From: Loxodes magnus
Taxonomy: Eukaryota; Ciliophora; Karyorelictea; Loxodida; Loxodidae
NCBI GenBank assembly: GCA_946699065.1
Contig: CAMPDV010000113.1
Coordinates: 620,001-684,000 of the forward strand
Length of the DNA: 64,000 nucleotides
Direction of reading: 5' to 3'
Below, one piece after another: positions 35,690-48,429 of the stretch (position 1 is its first letter; every line of letters starts with the position of its first letter). The position numbers and the translations under genes are program-made. Below the pieces are notes generated by a model. The model had not been told where the DNA came from. It did no database searches and saw only the letters and a list, made by a program, of their open reading frames with translations.

Positions 35690-38000
35690 CTAAGTAACTA
35701 AAAATAAAATAAATATTATATAATATACACAGTAACGTATTTATAGCTGAGTAAGTCTTTTTTTTCATTTAAATTTACCAAATTAAAGTGACTATAAAAA
35801 AGGCGAGAATTAGAATCTAATAATCTAAATATCTAAATTAATAAAAGAGAAAAAGAAATTTTATGATAGTTTAAAAATAATAAAATATTATATATTTATA
35901 TATCTTCTATTATATACAGAACGAAATAAATTAAAATTTATTTAATTATTTAATTTATAAAATTTTTTCTTGCTTGTTTTTGAATTTTTAGACGGAAGCA
36001 GACACAAAACTTAAAAAGCTTGCAAGAGCATTTATTTTATTTCTTTCACTATCTCTTTTACTAAAAAATAATTAGAATATAAAAAATATTTTTAATCTAT
36101 TTCTTTTTGCTTTTGTTTTGATCTATAAAATTATAACACTTTAAACTTTTTAAAGTTAATTCCACCTTCTTTTCTCATGCAATAGTCTCATTCATACTAA
36201 ATTTTCAAGCTGATTTTTTAACGAAAAACTTATTGAATAAAATCTAAAATAATGAGGAACAATAAAATATTTTTAGTTCTCAAATTAGAAAAAATAAATT
36301 GTTCAGATTGAAAAATTTAGATTAGATATTAAAAAAGGAATAAATTAGGTTATAATTAATATATTTTAATATAAAAATAGCTATAATTAAGCTTTTATAA
36401 ATGAATAGGACATCATTTTAATATTAATATTTCCTCTTTAGACTATTTAATTATAATGTTTTCTATGATTATTTTATCTTCATTTACTAGTTTAACTTGT
36501 GTATTTATGCTTATTGTTCACTAAAGAGAAAAATTTAATTTTAATAATCTTTAAAAACAAATAATTTTATATAATAGTTTACTCTAAATTACGATCTTTC
36601 TTTCTTATTCTTAGAAAAGTGTATATTTAAAATAATTAAAGGAGGAATTATAAAAATGAAGCTAAATAAAAAAAATTAATATCAGTATCTAAAAATAAAT
36701 TTTATAAAATAAACTCTTAATAAAAAAGAATAAATATTTGGGAATAAATCAAATAATAAAATATATAAATTTTAAGATTTCACAATAAAGATATAGAAAG
36801 TACATAGAAATAATTCCTATAATATAGATATTTAATTAAATTATCAATAATATATTTTATTATGAGAGTTGATAGTTAATATGATTATCTACTTAAATAT
36901 CGAAAACCTTTTTGCCTTTTATTTGATTGTCTAAGTATTATTTAAAATTAGTTTACATTAAATTAAATTTTAGATTTAAGACTTCAAGTAATAAGCTTAA
37001 GATTAATTATCTATTTAATTTTTATCTTTAAGCAAATTAAAAAAAATAACTAAAATTATAATAATAATAAAATTCGACATGATAGCATTTTATAAATAAG
37101 CACTAAAGGAAAAAATATCGCTATGGTAAAAATCCTAGTTTTTCTAAAAGCATGGTAGAAAAATAGTTTGATTATTCTTCATATAAAAAAGGGAAAAATA
37201 AATTTAATATAATTTAAATCTTAAAATTCAAGTTTGAAAATAATCAAAAGACTAAAATCTAAAATCTTTCGGTTCTCGATATTGATATTAAGCAGTCACA
37301 AAATGATATTTAATTAAATTTTTATTAAATACTAAAAAATTTACAAAATATACAAATATATAAAATAAAATAATTTCTATCTAAAGATATAATAAAATCA
37401 TATGATATATTTTATTAAAAACTGATATAACTTATTTGTAAAGGTCTTCTATTTTCAAAATTCAGAAACTTCATAAATATTTGATAAAAAAACTCCGAAA
37501 GAAATAAATAAACTTAATTATATTATTTGGATCTTGAAGGGGCTCTAGATCAATTCCTTAACAAACCAATCTAAATCAATTTTAAATTTATAAAGAATAA
37601 GAATTTCAAAGTTTAATTTTTTAATTTTTTAATTGTTATAAAATATATAATAGAAAATGTATTAAGGTTTATACATTTTTTTGAAAATAAAGAAATTGCT
37701 TGATAAAGCTCTAACTACTCCTTAACTTTTGGATTAAGATGAAGAAAACCTAAAATTTCTTTTCATTAAAGAAAAGCTTATACTTATTTATAATTATTCC
37801 ATCTTAGATATTTCTTTACCAGTTATGGATCGAATGACTCTTTCAAATTTAAAAAATATTCGATACTTTAATGCATGCTTTTTTTTAACTATATTTGGCA
37901 TCATATTTATCTTAAGTAGATAATCTTTCATCATTTCAATTTGGTCATCTCAATTCCTAAACCTTTGATTTCGTCTTTATTTTTTATTTTCATGTATTAT
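35690..38000 (-). pseudogene. Gene A', frameshifted right-arm copy of gene A
   Basis: Near-identical to 7,723-10,030 in reverse. The copy has an 8-bp insertion just after the ATG and one extra A in the A-run downstream (eight A against seven), each of which shifts the frame within the first 40 codons. No alternative in-frame ATG was found nearby. The left copy is open through the same region, so this one is called a pseudogene. Confidence 0.6.
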
Positions 38001-38894
38001 CCAATAAAATTAAAAAATAACACTGAATAGCTAATTAATGAAATAAAAGATATATAATAATTAAAAAAATTTATTTCTGCACCAACAGAGTAGCTATCAT
38101 TAGGTTTATTTAAGTTCTTGACTAATTGAAAGTTGATAGCATTTTCTTTATTTGGTTATTTTTATTCTCAACAAAGTAGATTTGATATTTATCTGATATC
38201 ATCTTTACGTTAGTGGTCACATTACTAATTTTTGTGATCTGTCAAATTGATGCGTGTAAAAAATAACTTTATGTATTATAAAAAATTTATTTTTGACAAT
38301 ATTTCAATTAATTATTAGACTTAGCCTTTAAGCTTTAAGTAACAGCTAATTAGTCCTAGTTCATTTACGCTTCTACACCTTCTGATTTCTAGCAAGTTTA
38401 AGTGATTATCTGTAGTAATTTATATAGAATCATATAGATTAAAAGCTACAATTTAATATAAAACTAAATTTTATTTAAAAAAAGTTTTACATTTTTCATC
38501 ACAAAGATCCCTATTTCACCACCTCTTCAAATTTTAGAATAAAAATAAGCAAAATTAATAAATTTTTATGCTTCAAATAAATAAGAACCTAATTTCAAAG
38601 AAGATACACATAAACTAAATGTTATAAAATTGCCACTAAAAAAAGAAATTTATTTAATATTTAAGAAAAAGATCATAGGTATTTTTACCTCGATCTTCAA
38701 TTTTTAAACAAAAAGATTAAAAGCAAATTTAAAATGTTTAAAATAATAAGAGAAAATAAATAAATAAAATTAAACTAAAATCTTATATCATGTTTATAAT
38801 TAAATTTATAACTAAGATTTTAATTAATTGATTCAAAAGTACTATAATTTAAATGAAAAGCTAATTTAAATAGAAGTGCTTATAAATATTATAA

Positions 38895-38976
38895 GACACT
38901 ATGGCCGAGTGGTTAAGGCGACAGACTCGAAATCTGTTGGGATATTCCCGCGCAAGTTCAAATCCTGCTGGTGTCG
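38895..38976 (+). tRNA. tRNA-Ser(CGA)
   Basis: Identical to 23,762-23,843, with about 55 bp of conserved upstream flank and about 35 bp downstream. Lies in the 1.3 kb of the right arm that has no left-arm counterpart. Confidence 0.96.
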
Positions 38977-39181
38977 TTTTTAGTAATATTAAATAAAAAT
39001 ATTAATTTAAATACTATATTTATTATTTTTATCATGCAAATAATACTTTTGCTTGCTATATCTACTAAACAACTATGTATTTATCACTTTTATAGAATCC
39101 ATTGCATCTTTTAATAAAATTATATTATATACCTTTATATTAAATCTTATTAGCTTTTATACTAATTATAATAAAAAGAAT

Positions 39182-42100
39182 ATGAAGAAAATAGCTTTTA
39201 AGTATTTTTAAACATGGTATCATTGCTTTGCCCATCAATTTAAATATTTTAACTATAAGATAAGTTAAATCTTTTTAGTTATTTTTCATTTTTATTAAAT
39301 TAAAATAAAAAGTGTAGTCTTAGAAATTTTTAGCTTGTTTAACCATGAAATTTTGAGGTTTTTTATTTTGAAGTTGCTTTATGCACAAGTAGAAACTTTT
39401 TCATCAGCAAATTTGATTAAATAGAGTAGAAATGCGTTAAATGAAATAATTACCGTCTATGAATAAAAAATTTCAAAGACTACATTTAGTAATTGCCTTT
39501 TGTATCTATTTATTAAATTTTATTAAGTAATAGATGAAATTAATTTCTTAGTATTTAAAACGTATTTAAATTTTTTGCATAAAACGAACTTAATCACACA
39601 TTCAGAAAAAAAATTAAATTAAATGATATAAAAATTGCTAAATTTTTATTCGATAAAATAGCCTAAAAACTTTGGTAAATTATTTATATCCAACTTCTTT
39701 AAGTTCTTTGAATGCTTTTAAAAAAGACTAAGGAAGTACTATAAAAATTCTGTATAATTATCTAGTATCTAAGCGATTTTTTCAGTTTAAATAAATGAGA
39801 CTGATTACTCTCTATGAAAGAGTGAATTGTAATAATAAAAATTTAGTGTTATATCGAGAAAATTTAAAAGACTTGTTATCTTAAGGAAAAAATTAAAATA
39901 TTTTAACTTTTAATTTTATTTTACGATCCTTTGTTTGAACAATTATGCAACAATATTTTAATTATCAAATATTCTGCATTTAGTTCAGGTAAAATATTAA
40001 AATTAACAAATTAAAATATTAACCTCTTTTCTCTAATTCTTGCTTTTAGCTTTTAAAATTTTATAAGTAAGATCGACCATCAAATTTTAGTCTTAAGCAG
40101 AGAAAATCTTATTATTACAATTCAAAATTTATGTGGTAGCTTAGAATGCTCTAAAATTGGTGCCTTACAGAATAATACGATCTTGATAGATATGTCAAGA
40201 TTTCATAGTGGTAGAAATTTTATGAATGAAGTGATATGTAAAATGTATAAACCAAAAAAGGTAAAATCATGAAATATCAAATAAAATAATTTTTTTATTT
40301 AGCTGAATTTAATGATATTTTGGCTGGTTTATATATAGAAATAGTGTCTACTAGCAAACTTAAAAGAGAAATAATTGAAACTTTCTATTTAAAAATAGTT
40401 TTTTCATAGAAAAAACGAAAACTCATAATTTTGGCTTTCTTTCTCCCTTATTTTTAATTAATTTTTATAATATTTTAATTTAATAAGATGATTGCTTTTA
40501 CAAAACTAAAATACACTTATTATAACTAGCCTAAAATTTAGGCAAAGCTAAGAATATTTCTGCTTTTTTTTAAGTTAAAAATTGAAAATTTCCTTTAGAC
40601 ACTCCACTTTAATTTCTAGATCGTTATTTAATTAAAATTTCTATTTATCTATGCGTTTATTTTATGTTCTTAGTAGCATTTTAGTTTTCTCATTTATACC
40701 TCTAGTATGCAGGATTTAAATATTTTATATTAAAATTGTATTTTGTTTCTAGCGCAAATAATAGAATTGACAACGTTTTATTATCTATCTAGGCTAATTT
40801 AAGGAGCCATAATAATTTTAAATTTGCTATTTTAGTTAATTTATCATTGCTATGTAGCTTATAAAATTAGTTTAGACCAACATGCAATATTATCTACCAT
40901 GATTTTTATCTTAACCTGCAGAGTAAAAATGTCTATATATATCGTTGTAGCACATGAAGCTAAAAGCAAATTTAGGATCAAATTCTTCATATTATTAATT
41001 TATCAAACATTAGGATAGACTTATAATTATTTGACATCAAGATAAGTATACTACCATCACTTAAATTTTGAAATGTTCTTACATAATTAAGAATCCTAAT
41101 TAAACTTATAAATGTATAAATTCATTAAAAGGCTAAACCTATTTTTAGTATTTTGCTATGTCAAAGAAAGTTTAGGATTTGTAAAATAAATAAGGGAAAT
41201 TTGATTTAAAAGAATTAAAGATAGTTATTATCATTTACAAGTTTGGAGTGATTCAAAAGTTTCAGATTTATAGTTAGTATTTTTAAGCCTATTTTGATTT
41301 AGATTGATTGATATAGTGCTTATCAAGATTTTCATTTTAGCATGAAGAAATTTAATTTAGAGTCTTTTATATTTAATTAAAATTTGGTTCTGTTGAATTG
41401 TAAGTATTTATTGGATTTAAATTTTTCAGATAATAATCAGACTAAAATGGAATTAAGTGTAGATTATTTAGATAATAAGAACGAGCAAAGCATAAATCTT
41501 TTTCCTATTACTTCGCAGTCTTTTTTAGAAGATGATTTCAATTCTTAATCAGTTGAAGAATCGTCACCCTTTAAATTCGATCTTAAGAGTATAAGTTCTT
41601 ACTCTCAAACACCCTAACTTTAGAGTTTTGAGTTAGAAAAAAGAGTTCTAGAAGACTTACCAAGCTCTTAGATTTAAGAAAAGAAAAGCTTACTATTTAA
41701 AAAATACTGCAGTAGTTCTCTAGGAAAAATCACCAAAAAGAAGCAATTTTTTTAAAACAATTTGACAAGAGTTTCTAATTCTAATCCAGTAAAATTGCAA
41801 GAATAAGCATATCAAAATATAGTTTCAGTTCGTAATGCATGTAATATAAAATTTAACAAGCTAAATAAAAGATTAAAATTTTATTAGCAATAGAAGAGTG
41901 AAATCCATAAATAAGAACTACTAAAAGATAAGAATGTTTAGGAAGAAATAAGAATTAATTTAAAGCATAATAACGTTAGCATTTCGCAATTAAATGAAAA
42001 AGAGTAGAAAATATAGAAAAGAATTGGTAAATTTTCAAAAAAACTTTAGTACTACGACGATTTATTAAAATAGATGTCTATCAAATCTAAAGACTAATAT

Positions 42101-44485
42101 AAAAGCACACTATGAAGGTATATTTATTAAATTTAGAAACCTTAAAGCCATATAAAGCCGAGAAAAAAACTGGAATATTGTAATATACGCTGCAATTCTT
42201 ACAATAGGGTATGTTTTATTATCTTTTTTCAAATTTATGCAATGAAAAATAGCAAAAAAAAAGATTTATATAAAATAAAAACTATTATTAAATGTATATT
42301 CACTAAATATAAACCTTAATTTTTATCATTATAACTAAATAAATGCTTGCTGTATAAGTAAAAAGAATGATATAACTCTTCCTAGTTAATTTAGAAACCT
42401 TATTCATATTTTAAATAAAATCTATTCCCTTTTAACGTTGTGGAGATACAAAAAATTAGGCTATTCGCAGAATGAGATTCATTTCAACTAAATCTAAAAT
42501 TAAATAAAATACAATAAATTTGGGAAAAATTAAAAATGAGTAAGCTCTGCTTGCAACTTTTAAATATTTTTACATTAAGCATTTAAGAACCAAACAAGGA
42601 TATAAGTAATTTATAAATTATTATACCTAACGTTTTAATTGAGTTTGAATTAATAGTGGAAGAAGATTAACCCTTTGATATTCTACTAATTTTTAATTAA
42701 TGTTTAGATAAATAAAATAAATTATAGCTAAACTAAATTAAATATTCAGTTTCTGAATAATTTACTAAAATTATAATACCAATTTAGGATATATCTATTA
42801 CTTATTGATGAAAGAAGATCTTCATGTTCGAAAAAATCAACTAAATTCTCACAAAATAAATGAAAATAATTAAATTTATTGTTTAAGCTATAATGAAAGT
42901 TTAAATTAATAAAGAAATAAATGTTTATTAGTCCTTATAATTATTGCTTCTATAAAATTAGAATAAGCATCCATATCTTCAATGTTTATTAATAAATTGT
43001 AAAGATTGTTAGTTTAGAACAATTATGATTTTAGAATCTTAAGAAGCATAACTTTTACAATTGTAGATAATATTCGCTTGGTTACTTATAATTATTAATT
43101 TATATTAAGATATACCAATTTTTTCTCTCTAATAAATTTGTTTTTAATGCTTGTCTTATAAATTAATTTAAAGGCTAATTTATACCTAAATTTCAAGAGC
43201 ATAAGATATAACAAACAAAAATACAAATTAAAGTTATAAAATTGTATTAATTATTAATTATTAATTATTTATTGATGCATTCCTTTATTTATCTGAGTTG
43301 CTATTAATTCACAATATATTAATTATTTAATTCCTAAATTATTAAATCTATCTCTCCTAATAAATATAAAATATCATCCATATGGTGAGAAGTAAAACAT
43401 TTTAAGTTTTGGATTATTATAATTAAAAAGATGGCGGAGCTGAGGTTGGTTCTCTGATAAAGACTTCTTGTTTTATGGATAAAGTTAAGTTCTTATCCTG
43501 ATGTTGTGAAGGCTCCTGGTTAGAATCAATTTAAGCAAGTGAATAAAATCATTCTACTTATCCACACCTACTGGTGACTTGAAGATTACCACCCCTTAGT
43601 TATATAACTCCCTGGCCGAAGCTTCTTGATTTAAGCAAAAAAAATATCAGGGACATATGTATCAAATGAGTGCCCCTTGGATATATATTAGATTATTTTT
43701 CGAAACTTTCTAGCTTCTATTTTCAATTCGACTTAAAATTTGAAAAATTTAGTTTCTACATCAACAAAAATATAAAAAATAGTAGTAAAATAAAGCTTAT
43801 AATTAAATTATAAAACTAAAAGAAGTACAGAAGTCTAATTGAACATCAAATAATAATACTTTTAGTTTTATAAAATATACAAATAATCTGATTCATATCA
43901 CATTTAAGTAAAAATAAACAAAATGTATATAAAATTTAAATTTCTTAGATTAGCAATACTCTTAAACTTTAGGCATCATTAATATACTTTAAAGTAGTTA
44001 ATAAAACGATTATAATGTTAATTATAAGAGATATATAAATTTTAATTCTTTAATCTTTTATAAGCTTTAGCTATAAAATATATTCGGAGTTTGAAACATC
44101 TCTTTGATTCAGATAAATCTAATTCTTTATTTAGAATAGAGAAAAACTATTACACATTTAGAAAGATATATGGAAAAGCTTAAATTAAAAAACCATAAAT
44201 TTAATCTCTCTCACTAAAAAAGTATTAATGAAGCAATAATTTTATTAGATAAGTAGCATTGGTAAGGTAATGAACTTTTTAAGTTTTAATAATTTATTTG
44301 AATAGCTGGTCTTAGTACAACAGATTATATAAAAATATTAAGATCTAAATAACTTTAGAAATAAAGAATATTATCTAAAATTTCTTAATTTAATCCAAAA
44401 AATTAATTTGAGAAATATACATAATTATAACATAGAATCTAATCACTTAAATTGGAACGTTTTTTGATAAATAAATACATTCGAT
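39182..44485 (+). CDS. Family-1 large membrane-protein gene, copy 3 (best preserved)
   Basis: ATG 39,182 (MKKIAFKYFQTWYHCF) opens about 200 codons without a TGA. A 34-nt intron at 39,752-39,785 (GTATAA...TTTTTTCAG) joins to RLITLYERVNCNNKN and ENLKDLLSQGKN. Hydrophobic segments occupy 40.4-41.2 kb. A 30-nt intron at 41,400-41,429 (GTAAGT...TTTTTCAG) joins to MELSVDYLDNKNEQS and a long acidic/coiled-coil region (ITSQSFLEDDFNS, KLNKRLKFYQQQKSE, KKLQYYDDLLKQM). Further coding reaches about 43,400, a family D insert follows (43,430-43,735), and a Leu-rich tail (GKVMNFLSFNNLFEQLVLVQ) ends near 44,480. The protein would exceed 1,500 residues. Paralogues at 739, 4,300-7,530 and 23,936 conserve the protein rather than only the DNA. 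Function not recognised. Confidence 0.6.
43430..43735. mobile_element. Short repeat, family D, diverged copy 2
   Basis: Begins GATGGCGGAGCTGAGGTTGG and follows family D for about 300 bp with many differences. It separates two coding blocks of the family-1 gene copy 3. Confidence 0.6.
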
Positions 44486-44489
44486 TATA

Positions 44490-44969
44490 GAGCGTGTAGC
44501 ACTCTCGTTGGTGCGCAGCTCTTTAAAAAAATGTTTGATACTGACAAGAATGTTTGTTACTGATAAAATTATCAGATACTGATAAACCTTGTTCAATACT
44601 GGTATAATTATTCAGTACTGATAAAAATGTTCAATACTGATATATCTTTAGAATAATCGTAATCTTTAATACTTGCTGGAGGTCCAAGGACATGGCAGGA
44701 TTGTGTCTCATTGCATGACCAAAGCAGAGGACGACATGTGTCAATTATGGGTACTTAAATTCCCCACCTCTGATGAAGCTCGCAATATTATTTCTTTTTC
44801 GTTCCAGAATTAAAAATAAACGAAGCCAAGCCAACGTCGAAGGTCTAAGAATCTTATGTCTCGAGGCCAAACCAAAGCAGAGGAAGACATAAAGTCGATT
44901 ATGGGTACTTAACTTCCCCAACCTCTGATGAAGATGACCTTGTTGTTCACCTTCGAACAACTATGGCGG
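44490..44969 (+). mobile_element. SINE-like element, family A, two-module form
   Basis: Head GAGCGTGTAGCAC...GTGCGCAGCTC, two CAGAGG/CCTCTG modules, 3' hairpin GTTGTTC-ACCTTC-GAACAAC and terminus CTATGGCGG. Ends 75 bp from the tRNA-Asn at 45,044. The 71-codon ORF on the minus strand (44,960-44,745) lies wholly inside it and is not conserved. Confidence 0.88.
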
Positions 44970-45043
44970 TTTTAAAGAATATAATATAATATAATATTAT
45001 AAAAATGTTTTTTTTCATTTTTTTATTAAAAAGTAAATAAAAA

Positions 45044-45117
45044 CGCCACCGGGTGGACTTGAACCACCGACCTTTTGGTTAACAGCCAAACGCTCTAACC
45101 TATTGAGCTACGGAGGC
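45044..45117 (-). tRNA. tRNA-Asn(GTT)
   Basis: Fourth copy of the 74-nt tRNA-Asn. It lies between family-1 copy 3 and the 3' end of family-2 copy C'', mirroring the arrangement at 30,996. Confidence 0.97.
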
Positions 45118-45124
45118 TTAATAT

Positions 45125-46595
45125 ATTATATTTTAATTAGATTAAATATAACATTTATAATTATAAAAATACTCTTATTTATCAAGATTTTAATTATAAA
45201 AATAAAAATCTAAAATTGTTTTATAGCCCTAGCATATAATTCTTTCATTAAATAAAACTATAAAAAATTTTGAATTTCTAGATATTTACTATTTAAATTC
45301 ATGCAAGATCTTTTACTTTAAAACTTATCAATCAGAAGATTCGCTTTAATACTTCTTAAATTATTTATTAATTAATCTAAAAATTCTGTGTTATGATGAT
45401 ATGGCTATTTTAATTAATCTATATCACAAATATTTAAATTTTATCTTAGTTTTATTAAAACCACCTATCACTAGTAAATTTATAATCATTAATTAATCTA
45501 TGAATAATAAGAATTATCCAAAGTTAAATTCTAAGGTTAAACTTCTATATTCTCCATTCCAAAATAAACTTTAAGATTATTTTGTACTAGTTATTCATTT
45601 TTTTGTCCAATAAACCTTATCGAAATTTAAAGTGCGATATTTAAAAATTAAATCTAGAATTTAGGATCAAAATAATAGTAAAACCTTTCACTAATATATT
45701 ATAAAATATTTTAAATCTTTTATAATTCCCAAAAAAGTGTATTTCAAAAAGACTTGCTAATTAATTAATTTTAACTAAAAGAAATTTGGGGAACAGAAAT
45801 ACGACCCTTTACTCCTTTTTTAGGAATACCAGGGATATCCTGTTGTGTTCCAGAAACAGTTATCAGGGATCTCCATCGCTATGAGGAGGCAGGCTTCAAG
45901 CCCCTACCAAGAGCGGATAATCTAAAAGATAGTGTTCCCTTCAGAAATGACTCTGACCATAGACTTTTTCAGCGGCAGAAAAGGAACTTAGTCTTAGCCA
46001 TAAACCAGAAAGTTTAGTCCAGAAGGTCAACCTCAGCTCCCATCATCTCCCTAATTATTCAAGATATTTTTATAGTGTTGCATAAATGTAAAGAGAGATT
46101 ATATATAAGTACAATCAACATTTTAAAGAGCTATTAACCATTAAACATTTTATTGAGATAGATGCTTATTTGTAAAACTTTTTTTAATATCTCAAAAGAA
46201 ACTAAATGAAAAAGCAAAAGTTTTAAAAAGAAAATAGAAAAAAGGATTAAAGAAATAAAAGTTGAAAATTAAGTTATTTTGGTAAAGTTTAGTAAAAAAT
46301 AGGTGTTTAAGCTAATAATAAGTTTTAAGAATCTATAATTAAATCTTAATGCTGTATTTTCTTAGAATAGAGAAAATTTATATTGATATGTCAATTAGAA
46401 AATTAAAAATTAGTAATAAAAATTATTCTTTAGTGATTATTTTATTCTAGCTTGAGAGAATTGAGATAGTTAATAGATCTTAAACTTTGGTGTTTTCTGT
46501 TTAAATAAAATGTTGTAGCTTTTTCTAAACTGTATAAGATACTATATCTTAGTTAAAGTAAATAGGTATCTATTATTAGGTATACATTTTTATAT
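45125..46595 (-). CDS. Family-2 gene C'', 3' portion, interrupted by a family D insert
   Basis: On the minus strand, 45,790 to 45,125 encodes a tail homologous to C' (IKLRQNLNICDI, PYHHNTEFLDQLIN, EIQNFLQFYLMKELYARAI), with diverged DNA but aligned residues, so the frame is under constraint or was until recently. Upstream of the insert (46,070-46,590) the frame continues with KHLSQQNVQWLIALQNVDC. The N-terminal half shared by C and C' is not seen before the gag-like element at 46,602. A partial or disrupted gene. Confidence 0.5.
45790..46050. mobile_element. Short repeat, family D, copy 3 (inverted to copy 1)
   Basis: Reverse complement of 19,090-19,370 with roughly 80% identity by eye; it shares the words GGAATACCAGGGATATCCTG and TATCAGGGATCTCCATCGC. 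It sits inside family-2 gene C''. Confidence 0.75.
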
Positions 46596-46601
46596 ATATA
46601 T

Positions 46602-47540
46602 TACTAAATTAAAAAGTTTAAATTGGAGTTTAGTGAACTTGGAGGACTTTCAAACCTCGTGTTCACAGGATCCGTTTGATAACCTAGCTGGAACCAGCTC
46701 CCTTCAGAACTCTTTCTTCAGTCGCCTTGGATTGTGTACCACTTCGGTTTGTAGATTTGACCTCCTGACGGATGAAATTGGTTACAGAATTCTCGTCTAA
46801 TCTTATCCTAATATTAGTACTATTATTTTTCTTATTATTTTCTATTCCAGTACTATTATTTAATTAATTTAAATTTCTAACATTGTCTATATTTATGTCC
46901 AGTTTGTTTGCATACAAAACATCTTGGTTTATTCTTAATTCATTTCTTGTCTGGACTCCTCGGTAAATTAGTTGCTCCTTCTATGTCCATTGTATCTTGA
47001 ATTGTCCTAACTTTGAATTCCTACTACTGTTGCTACTTGCTGTTCTCTTCAAGCACAGTTGTTCTCTGCTGCAGCAATCTCATTTCCCTGAAGAAAGTGT
47101 TTTGCTCTCGATCGTAGACTTCCCAGAAGCTTTTTTTCCATTCCTTGAGCTCATTAACTTGATTTTTTAGAGCTCTATTCTCTAATCGTAGCCTCTTTAC
47201 TTCCTCCTTCAGGTCAGAGAATGCGACTAAAATTTATGTCTGTTCTTCCTGGAACTGTGGCATCGCAAACTCTCACATGACTGCTGCTTCTTGCGTTTCC
47301 AGCCTCTTTCTAGATCTTTCCTCTTCAGTTGGCGTCATCGGGGTAGCCTTTTGGCGCTTTTGTCCCATCTTTTAGGTTGGTCTGGAAGTTCCTAGTTGAG
47401 TCTATTATTCTTGAAGGTTTTGAGAAGAAGATTATTTCTAGGAAGAAGACGTGTTAGTTAGAGATGAGGGTTTTTACTTTCTCTCCTCTTTTTAGGAGGT
47501 GGTATAAAAGCCTTTCTTGAACCCTTCTACCATTTTATAT
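46602..47540 (-). CDS. gag-like protein with CCHC zinc knuckle, subfamily E, copy 2 (whole element)
   Basis: ATG at 47,533 (MVEGFKKGFYTTSQKEERKQ) with the frame open across nearly the whole element. Order: Ser/Gln-rich head, TPTEEERSRKRLETQEAA, a coiled coil of about 90 residues (LKEEVKRLRLENRALKNQ, Trp in KEWKKSFW), DTMDIEGATNL, the knuckle CFVCKQTGHKYRQC (perfect CX2CX4HX4C), a Gln-rich stretch and a hydrophilic tail. A TGA precedes EFAMPQF and another follows DKK; both read as Trp. The 3' hairpin (GTGAAC/GTTCAC, GAGG/CCTC) lies at 46,632-46,664. The twin at 17,694 is nearly identical. No reverse transcriptase or integrase motif is present; mobility in trans is inferred. Confidence 0.8.
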
Positions 47541-47614
47541 TTTTGTATACATTTTTAAACTTGAAAAATTGTTTTGTTATTAATATAATAATAATTTAAA
47601 TATGGAAGTTCCCA

Positions 47615-47890
47615 AATTTTAACTTGCTTTGGTGAGTAGAACCTCCAAAGGAACTTAAGCTATTAATGTGGGACAACGTAAAAAATAACTTCTTCAGAGG
47701 TTGGGAATTAAGTACCCGTAATATATTTATCATCCACTGCTTTTGTTTATTCTTGGAACATGGTACGAAAGATTATCAGTTGTGACAACTTTTTTTTAAT
47801 CTGAAGCGGTGTGATAAGTTAGTACTGTTTGGTAGTCAAGAGATGATTCTGCCATGACTCCAATTTCAGGATGAAATTATTTGCCAATAT
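47615..47890 (-). mobile_element. Decayed family A-like element
   Basis: The minus strand carries the module words ACGGGTACTTAATTCCCAACC preceded by GCAGTGG in place of GCAGAGG, matching family A with many substitutions. The head is not visible. G+C is above the local background. Confidence 0.5.
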
Positions 47891-48429
47891 AAAACAATAA
47901 AACTTGTGGCTGATCTAAAAAATAGTGAAGCTAAATTAATTTATTATAATGATAACTAAAATTATTATATTATATTATAATTATAATAAAGACAACTAAG
48001 AAACAGCATATCTCTTCAAGAAAATTTAATAAATTTTAATAAGATTTTATCAACCATCTTTCCTTCTTTAGATTGAGAAAAAAAATAAAGGCTATTAGTA
48101 ATCTTTATTATTTTTTTAACGAACTTAAGATTTAATAAACTCTATTAAAATTTTAAAACTCAATATTAAAATAGGAATTAACTCTAAATCCATCCTTTTT
48201 AGCAAAAAAAGGAAAGAAATTTATAGACAGTATAAATCGTAAGAGAAATGTAAAACATTAGAAACTGTAATCCAGAATAATCCTAAATAATAAACGATCC
48301 AATAGAAATAGAACAAAAGTTTATAAAAAATATATTCTCTTTCGAAGAATAATGATATGCTGATATTCAAATCAGTCAGGGTAGAAGTTCGAAGTTGAAA
48401 TCAATTTAGACAAAAGAAAATAATAATAG

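Larger units (their letters stand above)
31540..42790. repeat. Right arm of the giant inverted repeat
   Basis: Reverse-complement partner of 4,300-14,150; see that entry. It contains 1.3 kb (38,110-39,390, with tRNA-Ser and the 5' end of a family-1 gene) that the left arm lacks. Spacer between arms about 17.4 kb. Confidence 0.9.
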
